Assembly (NCBI GenBank): GCA_025997275.1
Contig: BNUJ01000003.1
Location: forward strand, 1-31,072
Reading direction: 5' to 3'
From: Deferribacterales bacterium
Lineage (GTDB): Bacteria > Chrysiogenota > Deferribacteres > Deferribacterales > JAISNW01
Length of the DNA stretch: 31,072 nucleotides
Part shown: positions 22,372-31,044 of the stretch, piece by piece
Layout of the letters: the number at the start of each line of letters is the position of its first letter
Position numbering within the stretch: position 1 is the stretch's first letter
The notes under the pieces: model-generated
Told to the model about the DNA's origin: nothing
Seen by the model: the letters and a program-made list of their open reading frames with translations, nothing else
Database searches by the model: none
Position numbers and translations under genes: made by a program

Positions 22372-22968
22372 TCACCAAATATCCGTTAACGCTCCCCATA
22401 CCTGTGCGACCTCTTTCTCGGCTTGTTCCTGAGAGCCACTATTATTTATGATATAGTCTGCGTATTTGCGCTTATCGCTGAATGGCATCTGCTGGGCTAA
22501 CAGTTTGAGTGCCTCCTCATAGGGCGGATAACCCCTACTTTTCAGTCGTTCCAGCTGCGTTTCCTCATCACAATAAACAACAATTATTTTGTCGTATAAT
22601 GACAGGTCTGTTGCCTCTATCAATAGCGGGGCATTATATATAATCACCGCTTTGCTATCCTTTGCATAAGTGCGAGCTATCTCATCTTTAACGTATTTTT
22701 TTATGGCGGGGTGCATTATCTCATTTAGCTTTTTAAGATTTGCTGGGTCGTTGGCGGTTATTTCCCGCAACTTTTTCCTGTCTATAATATCCTCCGCTAG
22801 TATGTCTGAACTGAATAGAGCTATGACAGCATCATAAGCTGAGCCGTCTGGCGCAATGATTACACGCGCCACATTGTCAGCATCTATAATATAACAGCCA
22901 CGTTTTTCAAAAAGACTTGCAATATAATTTTTGCCGCTAGCCATCCCGCCAGTAAGCCCTATGAGCAT
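22372..22968 (-). CDS. coaE: Dephospho-CoA kinase
   Basis: CoaE phosphorylates the 3'-hydroxyl of dephospho-CoA, the last step of coenzyme A synthesis. The 198-residue length is typical. It has the N-terminal P-loop LTGGMASGKN, the acceptor-site DADNVAR, the lid-like RKKLREI and HPAI motifs, and NNSGSQEQ near the end. The P-loop ends GKN where GKS or GKT is usual, so the hydroxyl that normally helps bind Mg-ATP is missing. It overlaps the YkgJ-like gene by 10 bp and is last in the long operon. Confidence 0.93.
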   Translation of the reverse strand: MLIGLTGGMASGKNYIASLFEKRGCYIIDADNVARVIIAPDGSAYDAVIALFSSDILAEDIIDRKKLREITANDPANLKKLNEIMHPAIKKYVKDEIARTYAKDSKAVIIYNAPLLIEATDLSLYDKIIVVYCDEETQLERLKSRGYPPYEEALKLLAQQMPFSDKRKYADYIINNSGSQEQAEKEVAQVWGALTDIW

Positions 22969-23192
22969 CTATACACCTCTCTTATCACCCGCACTCGCTC
23001 GCTGAGTGGCAACATTGAGAGCATTATACAAAGTTCATCTGCCTTAAAAGCTGCACACACTGCAGGTCGCCTATCATAATCACCGCATCTACCGCTCTCT
23101 AGCAGATACTCGCAAGGCACACCCGCTGGTTTATCCAACGTAGATATATCATAAGCGATACAACACGCTCCGCACATAAGGCAATTTATCAT
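22959..23192 (-). CDS. Small YkgJ-family Cys-cluster protein
   Basis: The 77-residue protein has the metal-binding pattern CLMCGACC, then Cys27, Cys36 and the family signature YDRRPAVC. YkgJ/UPF0153 proteins bind zinc or an iron-sulfur cluster; no biochemical role is firmly known. It is shorter than most members, keeping little beyond the cluster. The start overlaps the FAH-like stop as ATGA, and the end overlaps coaE by 10 bp, so all three are tightly coupled. Confidence 0.8.
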   Translation of the reverse strand: MINCLMCGACCIAYDISTLDKPAGVPCEYLLESGRCGDYDRRPAVCAAFKADELCIMLSMLPLSERVRVIREVYRCS

Positions 23193-23782
23193 ACGAGTAG
23201 AGCCTCAACATTAGCTCCCTCGTATTCAAACGATACACGTCCTTGCTTACATTCAAAGCAAGCGGTCGCCTTTACCGCTATAATGTCCCCCGTATTAAAT
23301 GTTATCCTATCAGCAAGTTTTGCGATTGTTTCAGCAGCACCTAGCCGAGCAAGTACGCTTATATCGTCAGTTATATACTCACTCAATACTGAATATCCAT
23401 CAAAGTTGCCCGATATATCAAGCATTAAAGCAAATCCAAACAATGTAATAGCACCCGTCAGCCTACTGCGGTTGCGACTGTGGACGATAAATGCGACGCG
23501 TGGTGTGCAAGATAGGTTAGAATTATACGTCTGGATAGTTGCACCGTTTGCCGCTACTGAGCTTGGCAGTTTAGCCGATACGCACCCAGTATCAACGTCA
23601 ATGCATACGATATTACGCGACAACACTGGTGCAAGCAAGATTACGTCATTATATCTATAAGTAGCACCTACAGAATATGCCTGAAAAAACGAGCCGTAGA
23701 CACGTTTAATAGTGTTGTCCGACAGCACCCCTTTCATCTCCACCTTATTGGTATTGTTTTCTCTAAATCTGACGAACTTCAT
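23189..23782 (-). CDS. Degenerate fumarylacetoacetate-hydrolase-family protein
   Basis: The 197-residue protein starts at the ATG at 23782, which overlaps the yihY stop as ATGA; a start four codons earlier (23794) is less likely. The N-terminus (MKFVRFRENN and YNDVILLAPVLSRNIVCI) matches the N-terminal domain that precedes the FAH fold. The end (FNTGDIIAVKATACF) matches the family's final strand (PGD-type). In the middle, the acidic metal ligands of the active site (E-x-E and the later D) are not recognisable: the segment reads TPRVAFIVHSR. It is also shorter than active members. It probably keeps the fold but not the catalysis. Role unknown. Confidence 0.65.
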   Translation of the reverse strand: MKFVRFRENNTNKVEMKGVLSDNTIKRVYGSFFQAYSVGATYRYNDVILLAPVLSRNIVCIDVDTGCVSAKLPSSVAANGATIQTYNSNLSCTPRVAFIVHSRNRSRLTGAITLFGFALMLDISGNFDGYSVLSEYITDDISVLARLGAAETIAKLADRITFNTGDIIAVKATACFECKQGRVSFEYEGANVEALLV

Positions 23783-24714
23783 TCTGTTTTCCATATTTTA
23801 TCAACTGCAGCGATATATTCGGCTATAAAGAATAAACCAAAAAATATCATGTGCGCCCATAACAATACCAAAAGCAACGTTCCTAAAGCACCATAGTATG
23901 AATAACGCGCCAACATAACGCTCATCCAGTTTAGCATTACCGACTGCAAGAACCAAAAATAAAAGCTGAATAAAACCGAACCGACAAATGCTAATAACAC
24001 TCGCGGTCGCTTCAAGGGCAACAACATCCAAACCGTGAACGCTGCAAAGGCAATCACCGACAACGAAAGCACTTTATTTATAAAATACACTAAATTAAGC
24101 TCAATTAGCGGAAGCTCGCTAGGTAGAACACTTATTAAAAAGTGTGCCATAGTAGATGTAATGGTAGCAAGCACTATTAAGGCTATAGAAAATAAGGGTA
24201 TAAACAGGTGCGCTAGCAACTGGCTGAAAAATAGTCGCCTAGCACCAGTTAATATTTCACGCCACTTTAAACCCCTTAGCCTATTCCACCATTTATATGA
24301 AATCTTATCTTTCGCCCAAATTAGAACGCTTACTAATGTGTTTCCTTGCGTTTCTTTAATACTTTTTGTTCCGAATATCCTATTGAACGCTGCCTGCAAG
24401 CCGCCTATCAGTATGGCTGCACTATATAGCCAGATAATCAAACTAAACCAGCCCACAGAAGCAAACGACATAGGAATATGCACGTCCATTACAGACAACA
24501 TATTTATAATCTGCGTATATAAAGCCATATCTTTAACCGTGCTGAACGTTTCGCTGTCGCTGGCTATCAGAGCAGAGGTCGCAAAACCTATCAATATAGC
24601 AGTAGGCACTATGGATATTAAAAAATAGTATGTGCAGGCAGCGGCACGCATATATATAGCATCAGTATAAGACTTTTTTGTAGCAGTCCACAATGCCCGC
24701 ACTACGTTAAACAC
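23779..24714 (-). CDS. yihY: YihY/BrkB family inner-membrane protein
   Basis: The 311-residue protein has about six membrane spans, starting near residue 31 (FLISIVPTAILIGFA) and ending near 290. It matches the YihY/virulence factor BrkB family by overall layout and by RAAACTYYFLISIVPTAI and LVLLLWAHMIFFGLFFIAEY. The family's function is not established; older links to RNase BN are wrong. The start is GTG, sharing one base with the miaB stop (TAGTG). It sits in the long envelope/tRNA operon. Confidence 0.85.
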   Translation of the reverse strand: MFNVVRALWTATKKSYTDAIYMRAAACTYYFLISIVPTAILIGFATSALIASDSETFSTVKDMALYTQIINMLSVMDVHIPMSFASVGWFSLIIWLYSAAILIGGLQAAFNRIFGTKSIKETQGNTLVSVLIWAKDKISYKWWNRLRGLKWREILTGARRLFFSQLLAHLFIPLFSIALIVLATITSTMAHFLISVLPSELPLIELNLVYFINKVLSLSVIAFAAFTVWMLLPLKRPRVLLAFVGSVLFSFYFWFLQSVMLNWMSVMLARYSYYGALGTLLLVLLWAHMIFFGLFFIAEYIAAVDKIWKTE

Positions 24715-26024
24715 TATTTCAACCGCCCGAATAGAGTATTCTTCTTTACCTCAGTAAGCACCACTTCCACCTCTTCACCCACATTAACAGCACGGGTAGT
24801 TTCAAAATTAACTATCCTGCCATAGATTGTCCTGCCCGACATAGTGCTGACATCTTGTTTAGATACGCCCTCAACTAAGACTTTAGCACAAACGCCGAGC
24901 AATGCACTATACCGCTCACTAGCAATACTATCTTGCAACTTTAATAGTCTAGCAAGTCGTTCAGATTTTACACTCGCAGGCACATTATCGTCAAGTTCAT
25001 TTGCTTTTGTGCCCGGTCGCGAGGAATACTTAAAAGCAAATATAGATTCATACTTCATTTGCTCCACTGCGGCAAGCGTAGCCTCAAAATCTTCATCCGT
25101 TTCTGACGGGAAACCCACTATAAAATCTGATGCAAAACGCAGTTTCGGAAAGAACTCAAGTGCTGTTTGAACCTTATCTAAATACTGATTCCAAGTATAG
25201 CCTCTATTCATACGTTTTAATACGCTATCAGAGCCAGACTGTAACGGTAGATGAACCAGCGGGCAAATATTATCGTGCCCAGCTATTGTGTGAACTAATT
25301 TTTCAGAAAAATCTTTCGGGTGAGACGTAACAAAACGCAAACGAACTACCCCCTCTATCTGAGCTACCTGCCCCAATAGAGCAGGGAAGTCCACACTAGA
25401 ACTAGAACCAGCACCATAAGAATTAACATTTTGCCCTAATAGCGTTATTTCTTTAGCACCATTGTGAACCAATGCTTTAGCCTCTGCCAGTATCTCACCA
25501 ACATTGCGACTAATCTCGCGCCCCCTAGTGTATGGCACTATGCAATAGCTACAAAAATTATTACACCCTTTCATAATACTGATAGACACCGACACATTAA
25601 TTCTGCGCTTAAATGGCGCAACATTAAAACTAGTCGCATCAACATCTAACGATGACGTGCGCTCGCCCGATAACGCCCTAGTAAGTGCATAGTCCAACAT
25701 TGGCAGGTTATCAGTCCCAAGAGCGAAATCAACCTGCGGATACTTGCGTAAGAGTTGTGCCCCCACCTGTTGAGCTACACAACCCATAACGCCGATTATA
25801 GACGGCTTGCCTGACTTGCTATGCAGTTTGCCAAGCATACCTATGTAGCTTGATACTTTATTTTGCGGGCTTTCTCTAACCGAACACGTGTTTAATATAA
25901 CAATATCTGCCGTCTTATAGCCATCTGCAGGAAACAATCCGCGCTCTTCTAGCGTTGCCGCTATTCGCTCGGAGTCGTATTCGTTCATCTGACAGCCGAA
26001 TGTTTGAACGAAATAACTATTCAT
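24714..26024 (-). CDS. miaB: tRNA-2-methylthio-N6-dimethylallyladenosine synthase MiaB
   Basis: MiaB is a radical SAM methylthiotransferase that adds a methylthio group to i6A37 of tRNAs reading UNN codons, which includes the Ser(UGA) tRNA in this window. The 436-residue protein has the three N-terminal cluster cysteines (Cys11, Cys47, Cys82), the radical SAM CxxxCxxC (154, 158, 161) and a C-terminal TRAM domain (about 370-436). The start overlaps the wbaP-like stop (TGATG). Length and motifs favour MiaB over MtaB or RimO. Confidence 0.94.
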   Translation of the reverse strand: MNSYFVQTFGCQMNEYDSERIAATLEERGLFPADGYKTADIVILNTCSVRESPQNKVSSYIGMLGKLHSKSGKPSIIGVMGCVAQQVGAQLLRKYPQVDFALGTDNLPMLDYALTRALSGERTSSLDVDATSFNVAPFKRRINVSVSISIMKGCNNFCSYCIVPYTRGREISRNVGEILAEAKALVHNGAKEITLLGQNVNSYGAGSSSSVDFPALLGQVAQIEGVVRLRFVTSHPKDFSEKLVHTIAGHDNICPLVHLPLQSGSDSVLKRMNRGYTWNQYLDKVQTALEFFPKLRFASDFIVGFPSETDEDFEATLAAVEQMKYESIFAFKYSSRPGTKANELDDNVPASVKSERLARLLKLQDSIASERYSALLGVCAKVLVEGVSKQDVSTMSGRTIYGRIVNFETTRAVNVGEEVEVVLTEVKKNTLFGRLK

Positions 26025-27424
26025 CAGTATGCTCCGCGCCTGAAAAATACTATATACGGAGTGTATAATAGTATCGTCACATCAAGCCAGACAGACCAGT
26101 TGAACGCATACCAGTTGTCTATAGCTATTCGTTCAGCATAAGACGTATCGTTGCGCCCGCTTACCTGCCAAAGCCCCGTTATCCCCGGATAGGTCATTTT
26201 ATAATATACCTTGTCCTCCCCGTAATACTTTTCCAGCTCCTCTGTCAGCACTGGGCGTGGTCCTACTATGCTCATCTCCCCTAACAACACATTTATAATC
26301 TGCGGTAACTCGTCTATAGATGTTTTCCGCAAAAACCTACCCAGCGGAGTAGCGCGCGGGTCGTTCTTTAACTTATAGGTTTCGTTCCACTCCTTGCACA
26401 TATTCTCATCGTTTGCTAATAGCGTTATAAGACGTGCTTCGGCATCGCCATACATACTCCTTAGCTTATATATCTTGAACAGCTTGCCCCCATGCCCTAT
26501 ACGCTCGTGACGGAACACTGGAAATGTGCCATATAGCATATATATAGCCACACACAGTGGCAGACAGACAAGCAACACAAGTGGCAATAGCAAGAGCGAC
26601 ACCACAATATCAAATATACGTTTTAATATTATATTCACAGGCGAGATAATCAAATTGTTTATGTATAGATAACCCAATTGCCCATTTAAGAGCTGACCTG
26701 CCTCTGCATTTGTCATATCAAGCACATCTGGCACGGGCACATATATAACGCTGACTACCCGCGTATGGATATGTTTTAGCAGTTTATGCTCTGTAGCCGT
26801 CTGAATGTCAGCTGGAACCATTATAGCAAGCTGGATATTATTATCATCAATCAGATTATCTAGTGTCTCTACATTTAATCTATCAGATAAAACTTCTTGT
26901 TTGACAATACGTAGCCCCATATAGCCTGATGCATCGGTAAATATCTTATGAACACGTTCAAGACGCTTTTCATCACCTATTAAAAGAGTATTTTTCTGAA
27001 AGTAATTAGTTTTGGCTAATAGCAATTTTATTATAATACGCATTATGGTTATAAACACGAAGAGAACGGCAAAAAGAACGCACAACAAGAGTCGCGACAC
27101 ACTATCGCTCATCTTGCCGAGTGAGACCACTGCAAGTGCTATAACAAAAGCGAGCACCACTGAGCGCAACACTCTGCCCGCCTCTATCCACAGAGGGTCT
27201 CTGCGCCAGTATAGACCGCTACTAAATAGTAGAATCATTAGTATTAAAGGTAGCCACCACAGAGAAACAAAGTGAATGAAATTGAATTGCAACTCCGCAA
27301 TGCCAGCGATGTAATCAGCCAGCTGTCGCAAGCCATAAGATACGCTGAGCGAAAGATAATAGGCAACGATATCGCCTAGCAACAATATCAGTGAATATGT
27401 GCTGACAAGGCGGGGGTTACGCAT
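26024..27424 (-). CDS. Undecaprenyl-phosphate sugar phosphotransferase (WbaP-like)
   Basis: The 466-residue polyisoprenyl-phosphate hexose-1-phosphate transferase starts polysaccharide repeat-unit synthesis on undecaprenyl phosphate. The N-terminal half has about four membrane spans (10-120) and a Rossmann-like domain. From about residue 267 comes the catalytic domain: KRIFDIVVSLLLLP membrane hairpin, the FKIYKLRSM motif, and TSIDELPQIINVLLGEMSIVGPRP. It is the full-length type rather than a short PglC-like enzyme. It starts directly after the hldD stop. Galactose or glucose phosphate is the usual donor. No O-antigen or capsule cluster is visible nearby. Confidence 0.9.
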   Translation of the reverse strand: MRNPRLVSTYSLILLLGDIVAYYLSLSVSYGLRQLADYIAGIAELQFNFIHFVSLWWLPLILMILLFSSGLYWRRDPLWIEAGRVLRSVVLAFVIALAVVSLGKMSDSVSRLLLCVLFAVLFVFITIMRIIIKLLLAKTNYFQKNTLLIGDEKRLERVHKIFTDASGYMGLRIVKQEVLSDRLNVETLDNLIDDNNIQLAIMVPADIQTATEHKLLKHIHTRVVSVIYVPVPDVLDMTNAEAGQLLNGQLGYLYINNLIISPVNIILKRIFDIVVSLLLLPLVLLVCLPLCVAIYMLYGTFPVFRHERIGHGGKLFKIYKLRSMYGDAEARLITLLANDENMCKEWNETYKLKNDPRATPLGRFLRKTSIDELPQIINVLLGEMSIVGPRPVLTEELEKYYGEDKVYYKMTYPGITGLWQVSGRNDTSYAERIAIDNWYAFNWSVWLDVTILLYTPYIVFFRRGAY

Positions 27425-28360
27425 TTAGACTAGATAGCCATCACTATTTTCAAGCACGTCAAGGTATCTAGCAACACCACTCGCCACACCTAAAAACTCA
27501 TCTGCATAGCCCGCAGCGCGCAAATTGGTTAAATCAGCCTGTGTGAAACGTTGATACTTCCCTTGCAATTCATCTGGGAATGGCATATATTCAAGACTTG
27601 CCTCGCTGTATTTAGCTTGCACCGCCCTTGCTATCGCCTCAAAACTTTCCGCCCTGCCCGTTCCGCAGTTAAAGATACCAGATAGTTCAGGATGGTCAAA
27701 GAAAAACAAATTAACGTTAACAACATCATCCACGTGTATAAAATCACGCAATATATCTGCACTGCCCTCAAATAACTTCATCGGCTCATTTGCTTTAACC
27801 TGCTGAAAAAGATGACTTGCAACACTAGCCATCTTCCCCTTATGGTTTTCCTGCGGACCATACACATTAAAATACCGCAAGCCCACTACTTGAGAGCGGA
27901 GCTTATCGGCATTAAGCCTATAATACCTATCAAACTGACATTTAGAGAAAGCATAGACGTTTAGCGGATATTCACACTCGGGAGATTCTCTAAAACCTGC
28001 TTTCCCATCGCCATAGACTGATGCACTAGATGCATATATAAACGGAACAGAATTGTTGCTACAATATGCCAATAATTTTTTGCTATACTCATAGTTGGTA
28101 TCCATCATAAACCTGCCGTCAGGCTCTGTGGTGTCCGAGCAAGCACCTTGATGTATTATATGCGTAATATTCAGCTTGCTAATGTTGGACATCAGCTCGC
28201 GGTAGTCCATATAGTCAACAAACTCAAGACGATTCAGATTTCTATGCTTGCAGCCAAAAGTTAAATCGTCCGTGAGCAATATATCTTTTACGCCACGCTT
28301 ATTAAACCCACGAACAATATTGCTCCCGATAAAGCCAGCACCGCCAGTAACCAGTATCAC
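27425..28360 (-). CDS. hldD: ADP-L-glycero-D-manno-heptose-6-epimerase
   Basis: HldD (RfaD) converts ADP-D-glycero- to ADP-L-glycero-D-manno-heptose for the LPS inner core. The 311-residue short-chain dehydrogenase has the Rossmann GGAGFIGS (6-13), YASSASVYGDG, a YAFSK catalytic Tyr-x3-Lys, and the HldD-type RYFNVYGPQENHKGKMASV. The start is GTG, immediately after the YfgM-like stop. The final residues have no extension. Together with the WaaE-like enzyme it indicates a heptose-containing LPS. Confidence 0.94.
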   Translation of the reverse strand: MILVTGGAGFIGSNIVRGFNKRGVKDILLTDDLTFGCKHRNLNRLEFVDYMDYRELMSNISKLNITHIIHQGACSDTTEPDGRFMMDTNYEYSKKLLAYCSNNSVPFIYASSASVYGDGKAGFRESPECEYPLNVYAFSKCQFDRYYRLNADKLRSQVVGLRYFNVYGPQENHKGKMASVASHLFQQVKANEPMKLFEGSADILRDFIHVDDVVNVNLFFFDHPELSGIFNCGTGRAESFEAIARAVQAKYSEASLEYMPFPDELQGKYQRFTQADLTNLRAAGYADEFLGVASGVARYLDVLENSDGYLV

Positions 28361-28930
28361 CTAGCGTATCCCCCACCTGTCTAACTGTGCCAGTAACACA
28401 CTATCAGGGTAATTGGCACGGAACTGCGCCAACAGATTAGTCCTGTCCACCCCCTCTGCACTCAATATGCCTCTGTAATACCAGAGCGGAGCAAACTCAC
28501 CCTTTAGGTCGCTAGCACTAGCAATATTTTGAGCAACATCTAAGTCAACCAGCAGACTTTTAGCGAAAGCCTTATAGCTCCCGCCTACCTTGCCTAGCTC
28601 CTCTAACCCCCTATCATACATACCAGCAGAAACAAATGACGCACCAGCCACGTAACGTATATAATCTTTGGCAAATGAATATTTATTGGCTAGTTCGGCG
28701 TATCCCTCCAATGCATCAGTTGATGATATAGCCCGTTCAGCCGCGCCAATAAGCTCAATATTGCCCGCACGACTGCCATTATATAGACTCACACCGCCGT
28801 ATATAAGGGCTACAGCTAACACTAAAGCACCCGCACCTATTATAATATTCTTATAATTCGTCCTGATAAACCTATCAAGCTTATCAACGGGCAAATCCCG
28901 CGCTAAAACGTCATTTTTTCTGCCTGCCAT
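28361..28930 (-). CDS. YfgM-like single-span TPR-type membrane protein
   Basis: The 189-residue protein has a charged N-terminus (about 1-32), one membrane span at about 33-55 (IIIGAGALVLAVALIYGGV) and a helical, TPR-like outer domain that ends VLLAQLDRWGIR. YfgM-type proteins sit at the SecYEG translocon with periplasmic chaperones. The match is by layout more than by sequence, so another TPR membrane anchor is possible. It has GGAG upstream of the ATG and lies 21 nt after yccA. Confidence 0.7.
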   Translation of the reverse strand: MAGRKNDVLARDLPVDKLDRFIRTNYKNIIIGAGALVLAVALIYGGVSLYNGSRAGNIELIGAAERAISSTDALEGYAELANKYSFAKDYIRYVAGASFVSAGMYDRGLEELGKVGGSYKAFAKSLLVDLDVAQNIASASDLKGEFAPLWYYRGILSAEGVDRTNLLAQFRANYPDSVLLAQLDRWGIR

Positions 28931-28951
28931 TGCAACGCTCCAATATATTTA

Positions 28952-29665
28952 TTACTTACGTCTGCCAAATATCCTAAGCAAATATATAAACAGGTTCACA
29001 AAATCCAGATAAAGCTGCAATGCCCCAATTATGCTATAACGCGCAATCATATCGCTACCTTGCCCATCCAGCTCGCCCGCCATATCTTTTAATTTTTGCG
29101 TATCATAAGCTATCAGACCAGCAAAAACCGCCACGCCTACATAGCTCGTCATCCAGTATATAGATGGCATCTGCAAGAACATATTGGCAATGCTTGCGAT
29201 AATAAGCCCTACAAGCCCTACCTTCATAAAACCGCCCAACCCAGTTAAATCGCGCTTGGTAAATGTTCCATATATGCTAAGCGCAAAAAACGTTGCCGCA
29301 CATATAAAGAACACCGATGCTATGGATTCCTGCGTGTAGATAATAAACAAACTTGAAAGCATTAGCCCATTCAGTAGCGAATATGCCACAAAAGCAAGCA
29401 TTGCCATAGTTGGGGACATCTTGTTGATAGCACCGCTTAACACCACAACTAGTAACAATGTCGCAACTACCAGCCCCCACACCAAACCGCTACCAAATAT
29501 CGCTTGTTGGACAGACGGCGTAACGCTCACATAGTAAGCAGATGCACCAGTCAACACCAATGCAACACTCATTAGCATATAAACACGATTCATAAACGCA
29601 GAGAGCACGCCGCTCCTGCCCTGTATTATCATACCGCCCTGATTATTGTCTCCAATTTTATACAT
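28952..29665 (-). CDS. Bax inhibitor-1/YccA family membrane protein
   Basis: The 237-residue protein has about seven membrane spans and matches the Bax inhibitor-1 (YccA/YbhL) family. The span order and the final segments SYVGVAVFAGLIAYDTQKLK and IIGALQLYLDFVNLFIYLLRIFG, with their conserved aspartates, are characteristic. YccA inhibits the FtsH protease in E. coli, and a homologue acts as a pH-gated calcium leak channel. It has a GGAGG ribosome site and a near-perfect promoter, and it begins the long operon that runs to coaE. Confidence 0.9.
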   Translation of the reverse strand: MYKIGDNNQGGMIIQGRSGVLSAFMNRVYMLMSVALVLTGASAYYVSVTPSVQQAIFGSGLVWGLVVATLLLVVVLSGAINKMSPTMAMLAFVAYSLLNGLMLSSLFIIYTQESIASVFFICAATFFALSIYGTFTKRDLTGLGGFMKVGLVGLIIASIANMFLQMPSIYWMTSYVGVAVFAGLIAYDTQKLKDMAGELDGQGSDMIARYSIIGALQLYLDFVNLFIYLLRIFGRRK

Positions 29666-29686
29666 AAAATAATCCTCCGTTAAATT

Positions 29687-29715
29687 AGTCTAATACTAGG
29701 AGAATAACATGTCAA
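29687..29715 (-). promoter_or_regulatory. Sigma-70 promoter of the yccA-to-coaE operon
   Basis: On the minus strand, perfect -35 TTGACA (29715-29710), a 17-nt spacer and -10 TAGACT (29692-29687). The next nine genes are separated by at most about 21 nt or overlap, with no visible terminator before 22372, so this promoter may drive 7.3 kb. Confidence 0.75.
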
Positions 29716-29725
29716 GTTCCGCCCG

Positions 29726-30985
29726 TCAAGACTTCGTCCGCCTAATATCTGCACCGAGTGCCATTAACTTTTGCTCTAACGCATCGTAGCCCCTGTCAAT
29801 ATGATACACCCTGCGGACTTCGCTTTTACACTCAGCTACAAGGGCGGCTATCACTAGCCCCGCCCCCGCCCGCAGGTCGCTAGCCATTACAGGCGCACCC
29901 GATAACCTTTTAACACCTTTAACTACCGCCGTTTGCCCTGATATCGTAATATCTGCACCCATACGTTTATATTCGGCTACGTGCATAAATCGGTTCTCAA
30001 AAATTGTCTCATTTATAACAGACGTGCCTTCTGCAACCGATAGTATCGCCATAAACTGCGCCTGCATATCTGTAGGGAAACCAGGGTGAGGCATAGTCGT
30101 TATATCTTTAGCTTTTAGCTGCCCGCTAGATTTTATAACCAACCGATTACCCCCCACGTCTATATCTACCCCCATAGTGGCAAGGGCATCTATAATAGGC
30201 GATAATTCTTTCACAGGTGCATCTACTATATCTACTTCGCCACCAACACCCGCCACAGCACAAAGCAACGTTCCCGCCTCTATCCTATCAGGCATGATGC
30301 TATATGCGGCAGGAGCTAGCTGAGCCACACCCTCAACTTTGATAGTATGCGTCCCCTCGCCCGTTATGTTTGCACCCATAGCACGCAACTGACGGGCTAA
30401 ATCAACGACTTCAGGCTCTTGCGCCGCATTATAAATAGTTGTAGTTCCCTCAGCAAGGGTAGCAGCCATCATTATATTTTCAGTGCCTGTAACTGTGATA
30501 GTCTTAAATGTTATCTCCGCACCATGTAGCCGTCCATCGGGACATTTCGCATCAACGTAGCCGTTCTCCACAACTATTTGCGTTCCCATCTTCTCTAAAG
30601 CTGCAATGTGTAAATCAACCGGTCTAGCACCGATAGCGCAACCACCGGGTAGCGACACATAAGCCCTGCCACGCCTAGCAAGCAATGGTCCTAATACTAA
30701 TATGCTAGCACGCATTGTGCGGACAAGCTCATAAGGTGCTTCGCAGAACTCTCCGCCACCATTATCTAGTATCAATTTGCCGCTATCAGTGCTAATACTG
30801 ATATTCAAACCTTTTAAGAGCGTGCTCATCGTACGCACATCGTTCAGCATAGGCACATTGGAAAGTACGTGTCTGCCATTAGCCAGTATTGTAGCCGCCA
30901 TTACAGGCAGAGAGGCATTCTTTGAGCCACTAATGCGCACGCTACCATTCAGCCTGTTGCCACCATTTATTATAAATTTATCCAT
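29726..30985 (-). CDS. murA: UDP-N-acetylglucosamine 1-carboxyvinyltransferase
   Basis: MurA adds enolpyruvate to UDP-GlcNAc, the first committed step of peptidoglycan synthesis and the target of fosfomycin. The 419-residue protein is full length. The catalytic loop is GGCAIGARPVDLH with Cys116, so the fosfomycin-binding cysteine is present. The N-terminal GGNRLNGSVRISGSKNASLP and later GFPTDMQAQ segments are typical. It has no Shine-Dalgarno sequence. A TATAGT -10 box lies 6 nt before the ATG, so it may be leaderless. It is separated from yccA by 60 bp. Confidence 0.96.
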   Translation of the reverse strand: MDKFIINGGNRLNGSVRISGSKNASLPVMAATILANGRHVLSNVPMLNDVRTMSTLLKGLNISISTDSGKLILDNGGGEFCEAPYELVRTMRASILVLGPLLARRGRAYVSLPGGCAIGARPVDLHIAALEKMGTQIVVENGYVDAKCPDGRLHGAEITFKTITVTGTENIMMAATLAEGTTTIYNAAQEPEVVDLARQLRAMGANITGEGTHTIKVEGVAQLAPAAYSIMPDRIEAGTLLCAVAGVGGEVDIVDAPVKELSPIIDALATMGVDIDVGGNRLVIKSSGQLKAKDITTMPHPGFPTDMQAQFMAILSVAEGTSVINETIFENRFMHVAEYKRMGADITISGQTAVVKGVKRLSGAPVMASDLRAGAGLVIAALVAECKSEVRRVYHIDRGYDALEQKLMALGADIRRTKS

Positions 30986-30991
30986 AATGCT

Positions 30992-30997
30992 ACTATA
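30992..30997 (-). promoter_or_regulatory. Probable -10 box of murA, leaderless
   Basis: TATAGT on the minus strand (30997-30992) lies 6 nt before the murA ATG at 30985. No good -35 box sits at 16-18 nt (only T-rich sequence), so the promoter is weaker than the others in this window. Confidence 0.4.
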
Positions 30998-31028
30998 TGA
31001 CTAGCACATATTCAGAAAAAATACTAGA

Positions 31029-31044
31029 TGCAGGCATGCCTGCA
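31029..31044. repeat. 16-bp perfect palindrome upstream of murA
   Basis: TGCAGGCATGCCTGCA is its own reverse complement. It lies 44 bp upstream of the murA ATG and 32 bp upstream of its -10 box, next to the window end. It could be an operator for an activator or the tip of a larger hairpin from the neighbouring gene. Confidence 0.6.
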
